Assembly (NCBI RefSeq): GCF_016741935.1
Contig: NZ_JAERRG010000039.1
Span: 1-64,000 of the forward strand
Direction of reading: 5' to 3'
Source: Streptomyces endocoffeicus
GTDB taxonomy: Bacteria > Actinomycetota > Actinomycetes > Streptomycetales > Streptomycetaceae
Length of the DNA: 64,000 nt
Positions 58,776-64,000 of this stretch are shown in pieces. The position numbers were made by a program, and so were the translations under genes. The notes beneath the pieces are model-generated. The model was given only the letters and a program-made list of their open reading frames with translations. It made no database searches and was not told the origin of the DNA. The stretch's first letter is position 1. Every line of letters begins with the position of its first letter.

Positions 58776-60149
58776 GTGGAGCCGTACAGGATCAAGGTTG
58801 TCGAACCGATACCCGTCACCACACGACAGCAGCGCGAAGCGGCGCTGAAGCGTGTCAACTACAACCTCTTCGACCTGCGCGCCGAAGAGGTGACCATCGA
58901 CCTGCTCACCGACTCGGGCACCGGGGCGCTGTCCGCCGCCCAGCTCGCCGCGGGGATGGCGGGCGACGAGTCCTACTCGGGCTCCCGCTCGTTCTACCGC
59001 TTCCACGAGACGGTCACCGAGCTCACCGGCTACGCCCACATCCTCCCCGCCCACCAGGGGCGCGCCGCCGAGCGCGTGCTGTTCACCACCCTGCTGGAGC
59101 GCGGCGACCTCGTGCTGTCGAACACCCACTTCGACACCACCCGGGCCAATGTCGAGCTGAACGGCGCCGAGGCGCGCGACCTGCCGTGCCCCGAGGCCAA
59201 GAACCTCGACAGCACCGACCCGTTCAAGGGCAACATCGACCTGGACGCGCTCGCCCGGACGCTGTCCGGGCCCGACGGCTCCCGGGTCGCCGTGGTCGTC
59301 ATGACCATCACCAACAACGGCGGCGGCGGTCAGCCCGTCGCCATGGAGAACCTCAAGCGGACGGCCGCCCTGTGCCGTCAGCACGGGGTGCCGCTCTTCC
59401 TGGACGCCGCCCGGTTCGCCGAGAACGCCTGGCTGGTCACCCGCCATGAGCAGGGCTACCGCGACCGCACCCCCCGGCAGGTCGCGGAGGAGGCGTTCCG
59501 CCTGGCGGACGGCTGCATGATGAGCGCCAAGAAGGACGGCATCGTCCACATCGGCGGCTTCATCGGCACCAACGACCCGGAGCTCGCCCAGAAGTGCGAG
59601 CTGCTCCTCATCGCCACCGAGGGGTTCGCGACCTACGGCGGTCTGGCCGGACGCGACCTCGACATGATGGCGCAGGGGCTGACCGAGGTCACCGAGCCGA
59701 CCTATCTCGCCGAGCGCGCCGAGATCGCCTCCCACCTCGCCCACCGGGTCCGCGCCGCGGGCGTGGACATCGTCGAGCCGCCGGGCATGCACGCGCTCTA
59801 CCTCAACGCCGGGCGGTTGCTGCCGCACATCGCGCCGCACCGCTACCCCGGCCACGCCCTGGCCTGCCAGCTCTACCTGGAGGGCGGCATCCGCTCGGCC
59901 GAGCTGGGGTCGCTCTACCTGGGTGAGGAGGACGAGCACGGCAACCCGATCAAGAGCGCGCCGTACGAGCTGGTCAGGCTCGCCCTGCCGCGCCGGGTCT
60001 ACACCCGCAGCCACTACGACCACGTGGGCGAGACGCTCGCGAAGATCGCCAAGAACGCGGACCAGGTGTACGGCTTCCGGATCACCGATCAGTCCCCGAT
60101 CCTGCGCCACTTCCGCGCCACGCTGGAGCCGGTGCCCATCAGGGGCTGA
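58776..60149 (+). CDS. Tryptophanase/tyrosine phenol-lyase family enzyme
   Basis: A 457-residue PLP beta-eliminating lyase. YKIK-like start (PYRIKVVEPIPVTT), GDESYSGSRSFYRFHETV, HILPAHQGRAAERVLF, MTITNNGGGGQPV, FLDAARFAENAW and the PLP lysine in MMSAKKDGIVHIGGF are all present. Expected reaction: tryptophan (or dimethylallyl-tryptophan) to indole, pyruvate and ammonia. With the upstream prenyltransferase it should give dimethylallylindole, a pairing already known in Streptomyces. Start at GTG 58776 behind AGGAG; a longer in-frame ORF from 58632 overlaps the previous gene and is rejected. Confidence 0.92.
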   Translation: MEPYRIKVVEPIPVTTRQQREAALKRVNYNLFDLRAEEVTIDLLTDSGTGALSAAQLAAGMAGDESYSGSRSFYRFHETVTELTGYAHILPAHQGRAAERVLFTTLLERGDLVLSNTHFDTTRANVELNGAEARDLPCPEAKNLDSTDPFKGNIDLDALARTLSGPDGSRVAVVVMTITNNGGGGQPVAMENLKRTAALCRQHGVPLFLDAARFAENAWLVTRHEQGYRDRTPRQVAEEAFRLADGCMMSAKKDGIVHIGGFIGTNDPELAQKCELLLIATEGFATYGGLAGRDLDMMAQGLTEVTEPTYLAERAEIASHLAHRVRAAGVDIVEPPGMHALYLNAGRLLPHIAPHRYPGHALACQLYLEGGIRSAELGSLYLGEEDEHGNPIKSAPYELVRLALPRRVYTRSHYDHVGETLAKIAKNADQVYGFRITDQSPILRHFRATLEPVPIRG

Positions 60150-60166
60150 CCGCGGCACGGCCGTAC

Positions 60167-60206
60167 GAGGGCCCGGCACCGGACGCCACCGGTGCCGGGC
60201 CCTCGT
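60167..60206. terminator. Bidirectional terminator between tryptophanase and mazG
   Basis: CGAGGGCCCGGCACCGG / CCGGTGCCGGGCCCTCG arms (17 bp) around a 6-nt centre, 18 bp after the tryptophanase stop and between convergent genes. Confidence 0.85.
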
Positions 60207-60252
60207 CGACCTGGTGACCCGGGCCATGGCCCGCCGCCGGGGAGCCCCCGCG

Positions 60253-61257
60253 TCAGCGCCCCGCCGCCCCCTCCGCCGCCCGGATCGCGTCGCGGTAGGC
60301 GCGGGCCGCCGCGCGCAGCGCCGCCTCCGGGTCCACACCGTCCGCCTCGGCCCGCACCGCGAGCGCCAGCAGCTCATAGCCGATGCCCGCCCCGTCCGGC
60401 AGGGCCACGTCGAGCCCGGCCATCCGGGCGCGGGAGGCCAGCTTGGCGGTCAGCGCGAGCGAGGGCTGACCGAGCGGTACCCCTTCGGTGACCGAATCGC
60501 GCCGCTTCTCGGCCGCCTTGGTCCGCAGCCAGTGGCGCTGGACGTCCTCCGGGGTCTCGGCGGCCTCGTCGCCGAAGACATGCGGATGGCGATGGATCAG
60601 CTTGTCCACGATGCCGCCCGCCACATCGTCGATCGAGAACGGGTGCTCGGGGTCGTCCTGGGCGATCCGGGCGTGGAAGACGACCTGGAGCAGCACATCG
60701 CCGAGCTCCTCGAGCAGCGCCTCGCGGTCGCCCTCCTCGATGGCCTCGACGAGTTCGTACGCCTCCTCGATGCCGTATTTCACCAGCTCCTCGTTGGTCC
60801 GGGTGCCGCTCCACGGGCACTCGGCGCGGACCCGGTCCATGACCTGCACCAGATCGAGCAGCCGCGCGCCCGGCAGATCGTAGGAACCGGGCAGCAGCTC
60901 CAGGTCCGGCATCGCCTCGCGGCCGGATCCGGCCAGCCGCGCCAGCCCGTCGGTCAGCTCGGACTCGCCCTCGGCTGAGGTGATCACGACGGCCGTGCGG
61001 CCGCCCTCCGCCACGCAGTAGTCGACCAGCTCGCGCGCGCCCGGTGCGCCCGGCTCCACCTCGACGCCCGCGTCCCGCAGATAGGGCAGCTGCGGATGGT
61101 CCGGGTCGCCGGAGAGCACCCGGTCGGCGCCGCGCAGCGCCTGCCAGGCGGGCCAGGACAGCAGTCCGGGCGCCACCCGGTGGCTGGTGGTGAGAAGGAC
61201 GATGCGCCCGGTGGGGGCGGCGGCGTCGGCGGGGACGGGCGAGTCGGGTGCGGTCAC
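60253..61257 (-). CDS. mazG: Nucleoside triphosphate pyrophosphohydrolase MazG
   Basis: A 334-residue protein. The MazG core lies at about 115-230: MDRVRAECPWSGTRTNEELVKYGIEEAYELVEAIEEGD, LLEELGDVLLQVVFHARIA and DKLIHRHPHVFGDE, giving the EExxE and ExxD metal ligands. The first 100 residues resemble a degenerate tetrapyrrole-methylase-like domain, as in long MazG proteins. It hydrolyses NTPs and (p)ppGpp-related nucleotides to NMP and PPi. GTG 61257 lies 14 bases after the SurA-like stop with no good RBS, so it may rely on coupling. ORF extension to 61353 is not needed. Confidence 0.88.
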   Translation of the reverse strand: MTAPDSPVPADAAAPTGRIVLLTTSHRVAPGLLSWPAWQALRGADRVLSGDPDHPQLPYLRDAGVEVEPGAPGARELVDYCVAEGGRTAVVITSAEGESELTDGLARLAGSGREAMPDLELLPGSYDLPGARLLDLVQVMDRVRAECPWSGTRTNEELVKYGIEEAYELVEAIEEGDREALLEELGDVLLQVVFHARIAQDDPEHPFSIDDVAGGIVDKLIHRHPHVFGDEAAETPEDVQRHWLRTKAAEKRRDSVTEGVPLGQPSLALTAKLASRARMAGLDVALPDGAGIGYELLALAVRAEADGVDPEAALRAAARAYRDAIRAAEGAAGR

Positions 61258-61271
61258 CCTTGCAACGTAAC

Positions 61272-61889
61272 TTACGCCCGCTCGGGGGTACCGCCGGAGG
61301 TGCGCAGCCAGGCCTCCTTGGCCAGGACGGCGGTGCCCTGGGTGTTGTCCCACTTTCCGTAGCGGGGGTTCACCCGGATGTCGAGCGCCTTGGAGGTCTG
61401 GGTGAACACCTCGTTGACCTTGGAGGTGCCCAGCTTGCGCAGCAGGGCGTTGCGGGTGAGGTCCATCCGGACCGCCTCGTCGATCCCGCCGGGCGCGATG
61501 CCCTGCTGGAGATACAGGGCGCGCAGGGCGGTGGCCCCGCCGCTCTGCTGCTCGGCGGCGGAGCGGGCGTGCTGGACCTCGCGGCGGCTGAGGCTGATCC
61601 CGTTGTCCTTACCGGCCCGCTCAATCACCCGGAACTGGATCATCCGGATCAGCGTGTCCTGGCTCAGCCGGCCGCTGCCCGCGACCATCTGAGCCGCCTT
61701 CGGGTCGCTGCCCTGAGCCTGGCGGACGGCCTTGACCTGCGCCTGGAGCTGGGACACGGTGATCCGGCCACCGTCCAGGACCGCCGCGGCACCGGGCCGC
61801 GGGGCGTCGCCGCACGCGGTGATCAGCGGCGCGGAGAGCAGCAGCGCGGACGCGGCGGAGACGGTGAGCGCAGTACGGCGGCGGATCAT
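61272..61889 (-). CDS. SurA N-terminal domain lipoprotein
   Basis: A 205-residue lipoprotein: signal peptide with lipobox LITAC (Cys about 26), then a SurA-type chaperone domain (ITVSQLQAQVKAVRQAQ...DTLIRMIQFRVIERAGKDNGISLSRREVQ). No PPIase (parvulin) domain is present, so a folding-chaperone role without isomerase is expected. ATG 61889 lies behind GGGAGG. It is upstream of and probably co-transcribed with mazG, an order I recall from other streptomycetes. Confidence 0.88.
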   Translation of the reverse strand: MIRRRTALTVSAASALLLSAPLITACGDAPRPGAAAVLDGGRITVSQLQAQVKAVRQAQGSDPKAAQMVAGSGRLSQDTLIRMIQFRVIERAGKDNGISLSRREVQHARSAAEQQSGGATALRALYLQQGIAPGGIDEAVRMDLTRNALLRKLGTSKVNEVFTQTSKALDIRVNPRYGKWDNTQGTAVLAKEAWLRTSGGTPERA

Positions 61890-62037
61890 TGAGCCTCCCG
61901 GCAGAGATCGTGCGGCGCGACAAACGATCTGGCGTTGATCGATCGATGGTATGGAGTCGGCGCGGCCTAGGCCACTGCTTGGACAACGATTCACCACGGT
62001 CTTGGTCAGCCTCCTGGCCGCCCCCGGCCCCGGCAGG

Positions 62038-62733
62038 CTAGCGCGCGGGCAGCTTCGTACCGGGGCAGCCGCCCAACACCCGCCGCATCGCGGTCTTCTC
62101 GGCCCCGGTCACCCACAGCCCGTAGGTCTTCTTCACCGCCACCTGGTGCGCCACATAGTCACAGCGGTACGCCTTGTTGGGCGGCAGCCAGGTCGCCGCG
62201 TCGCCGTCGCCCTTACGGCGGTTGGCGGAGGCGTCCACGGCGATCAGATTGAGCGGATCGTTGGCGAACTCCAGGCGCTTGTCCCGGTCCCACTTCCGGG
62301 CGCCCTTCTGCCAGGCGTCCGACAGCGCGACCACATGGTCGATGTCCACCTTGCTGCGGCCCCGGACGAACCGGATATCGCGGCCGGTGTACGGATCGTC
62401 GGTGAGCGTGCCCGAGGTGACCAGGCAGTGGCCGTCGCGGAACCTCACGTCCTTCAGGTCGCGCTTGAGGATGTCATCGCGGGTCCCGCAGCCGTTGTCG
62501 TCGGTGTCCACCCACGAGCTGCCGAACTCGCTTCGCTCGTAACCCGTCTTCGGCGCACGGCCCTTGACTGTGAGCGAGGACACAGCCGCCAGGGCCGAGC
62601 CGGACGCCGCGGGCCGACTCGGACCGCCCCCGCCCCCGCCCCCGCCCTTGTCAGCGCCCTTGCCGTCCTGGTCACCGGCCTTGCAGCCGCCGACCGCCAG
62701 CAGCGCGACCAGCACCGCCGCGGAACTTCGCAT
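62038..62733 (-). CDS. Secreted HNH-family nuclease (DUF1524-like lipoprotein)
   Basis: A 231-residue protein. A signal peptide with a lipobox-like VGGC (Cys about 17) and a Lys/Gly linker precede the nuclease part: GCGTRDDILKRDL, YTGRDIRFVRG, VDIDHVVALSDAWQKGARKW (HNH first His), FANDPLNLIAVDASANRRKGDGDAATWLPP and YRCDYVAHQVAVKKTYGLWV. Cys pairs suggest extracellular folding. It probably degrades external DNA for nutrient recovery. ATG 62733 is chosen to give a clean lipoprotein signal; the longer ORF to 62832 would overlap the divergent gene. Confidence 0.88.
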   Translation of the reverse strand: MRSSAAVLVALLAVGGCKAGDQDGKGADKGGGGGGGGPSRPAASGSALAAVSSLTVKGRAPKTGYERSEFGSSWVDTDDNGCGTRDDILKRDLKDVRFRDGHCLVTSGTLTDDPYTGRDIRFVRGRSKVDIDHVVALSDAWQKGARKWDRDKRLEFANDPLNLIAVDASANRRKGDGDAATWLPPNKAYRCDYVAHQVAVKKTYGLWVTGAEKTAMRRVLGGCPGTKLPAR

Positions 62734-62816
62734 CGGTATGCGAAACCGTCCCTGCAACCTTCCCGCCCCCTTCGCGTATCTTTTCGCACAGACCGCCCAC
62801 ACGATAAGGACCCTGG

Positions 62817-64000
62817 ATGGACACGGCCGCAACCGCCCCGCCCGGCACCGGCGCCGAGGGGGCGACCGCCGTCTTCAGGGGGCGTACCCGGCTTCTCGCG
62901 AGGGCAGGCGTACTGCGGCAGCCGCGGGCCGATCCGTACTGGCTGGCCCTCGCCCTCTTCGCCGCCTTCACGGCACTGTCGGTCTGCCGCTACCGCCGTA
63001 TGGCCACCATGTCCTGGGACCTGGGCATCTTCGAGCAGGCGATACGGGCGTACGCGCACTTCCGGGCCCCCATAGCCGATCTCAAGGGCCCCGGCGCCAA
63101 TATCCTCGGCGACCACTTCAGCCCCATAACGGCCCTGCTCGGCCCCGTCTACCGGCTCTTCCCCGGCCCGGTCACCCTGCTGGTCGCGCAGGCGGCGCTG
63201 TTCGCCGTCTCCGCCGTCCCCGTCACCCGCGTCGCCACCCTGCTGCTGGGGCGCGGCCGGGGGCTCGCGATCGGCATCGCCTACGGGGTGTCCTGGGGCC
63301 TCCAGCGCGCCGTGGACTTCGACTTCCACGAGATCTGCTTCGCCGTTCCGCTCATCGCCTTCTCCCTGGAGGCGGTGATCCGCAGGCGCTGGTACCCGGC
63401 GCTGCTGTGGGCCGCCCCGCTGGTCTTCGTCAAGGAGGACATGGGCGCCACGGTGGCCGCGATCGGCGCGGTCGTCTGGATCCGCGCCCGGCGCGACCCC
63501 GAGCGCGGCCCCCGCGCCGTCCCGCTCGCCGTCGCGCTGATGGGCTTCGGCGTCGCGGTCTCGGCGCTCGCGCTCGGCGTGGTCATCCCCGGCTTCAACG
63601 GCGCGGGCTCGTACGACTATTGGGACAAGGTCGGCAGCGGCGGTGACCAGACCGGCACGATCCCGTTCGGCACCGCGCTGCGCACCCTGCTGTGGATCCT
63701 GCTGCCGACCACCGGGCTGCTGGCGCTGCGCTCCCCGCTGCTGCTGGCCGCCGTGCCCACCCTCGGCTGGCGCTTCCTCTCCCACGACGACCACTACTGG
63801 GGCACGGACTGGCACTACAGCGCGGTGCTGATGCCGGTCGTCCTGCTGGCCCTGGTGGACGCCCTGGACCGGGTCCGCGACACCCACCGGCCCTGGCTCG
63901 CCTCGTACGCCCGTCAGCTGCCCGCCGCGGTGTGCGGCGCGGCCCTGGCGCTGTCGTCCTCCATGCCGCTCTACGGCCTCACCCAGGGCGCCACGTATGA
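62817..64000 (+). CDS. DUF2079 membrane protein, 3' end beyond the window
   Basis: ATG 62817 follows AAGGA, and the frame stays open to the end of the window (394 complete codons). MSWDLGIFEQAIRAYAHFRAPIADLKGPGANILGDHFSPI is the DUF2079 signature. At least eight hydrophobic segments follow, together with FDFHEICFAVPLIAFSLEA, VFVKEDMG and DDHYWGTDWHYSAVLMPV. The family resembles GT-C glycosyltransferases with an early Asp/Glu and DHFSP loop facing outside. Substrate unknown. Divergent from the secreted nuclease gene. Partial at the window edge. Confidence 0.88.
   Translation, partial: MDTAATAPPGTGAEGATAVFRGRTRLLARAGVLRQPRADPYWLALALFAAFTALSVCRYRRMATMSWDLGIFEQAIRAYAHFRAPIADLKGPGANILGDHFSPITALLGPVYRLFPGPVTLLVAQAALFAVSAVPVTRVATLLLGRGRGLAIGIAYGVSWGLQRAVDFDFHEICFAVPLIAFSLEAVIRRRWYPALLWAAPLVFVKEDMGATVAAIGAVVWIRARRDPERGPRAVPLAVALMGFGVAVSALALGVVIPGFNGAGSYDYWDKVGSGGDQTGTIPFGTALRTLLWILLPTTGLLALRSPLLLAAVPTLGWRFLSHDDHYWGTDWHYSAVLMPVVLLALVDALDRVRDTHRPWLASYARQLPAAVCGAALALSSSMPLYGLTQGATY

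Overview
The window is high-GC actinobacterial DNA. It carries a conservon (cvnA-E), two LysM-tailed resuscitation-promoting factors next to enolase, a tRNA-Leu(UAA) identical in type to bldA, frequent GTG starts and a near-absence of TTA codons. Together these point to the conserved core of a Streptomyces chromosome. I see no prophage, insertion sequence or CRISPR array. Accessory material is confined to a few islands.

Layout. 46-4448 (-): a four-gene operon for cell-surface proteins: an LPQTG protein, a DUF916-like Ig protein with a repeat-built signal peptide, a second membrane Ig protein, and a repeat-rich LADTG protein that duplicates the LPQTG protein's domain. 4623-6885: a SigB-family partner-switching module (anti-sigma ATPase, STAS antagonist, divergent sigma factor). 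7024-12663 (-): histidine/urocanate catabolism as hutU, an M20 amidohydrolase, hutF and hutI. 12938-16637: an oxidoreductase, a PLP decarboxylase and a membrane protein. 16814-24529: an RpiR regulator and an aromatic ammonia-lyase homologue that lacks the MIO-forming triad, divergent from a four-gene Opu-type quaternary-amine ABC importer and an NCS1 permease. 24552-27810 (-): a coupled three-gene operon (small protein with a TTA codon, DUF6879-like protein, STAND NTPase with TPRs). 27906-36740: malonyl-CoA-synthetase-like enzyme, cystathionine beta-synthase, SGNH hydrolase, thiolase and hypotheticals. 36894-38058: Bax inhibitor-1 family protein and bldA. 38462-43298: MacB/FtsX-type ABC exporter and cyclopropane synthase. 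43531-52686 (-): NDH-2 (with a Rex-type site far upstream), Ppx/GppA, DUF501, DivIC, enolase, rpfA behind a c-di-AMP (ydaO) riboswitch, rpfC and a P450. 53340-57169 (+): a complete conservon. 57515-60149 (+): an indole prenyltransferase/tryptophanase pair. 60253 to the end: MazG, SurA-like lipoprotein, secreted HNH nuclease and a truncated DUF2079 membrane protein.

How parts may work together. The MIO-less lyase beside a quaternary-amine importer, 5 kb from urocanate catabolism, suggests breakdown of a trimethylated histidine betaine (hercynine or ergothioneine). The bldA tRNA lies in the same window as three genes that contain its rare codon: the LADTG surface protein, the small protein heading the STAND operon, and cvnC. 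The prenyltransferase and tryptophanase should together make prenylated indoles. Two copies of an intergenic palindromic element, with loops in opposite orientation, lie at 15.7 and 32.9 kb. Assignments rest on reading motifs, gene order and codon frames by eye; no database search was run.
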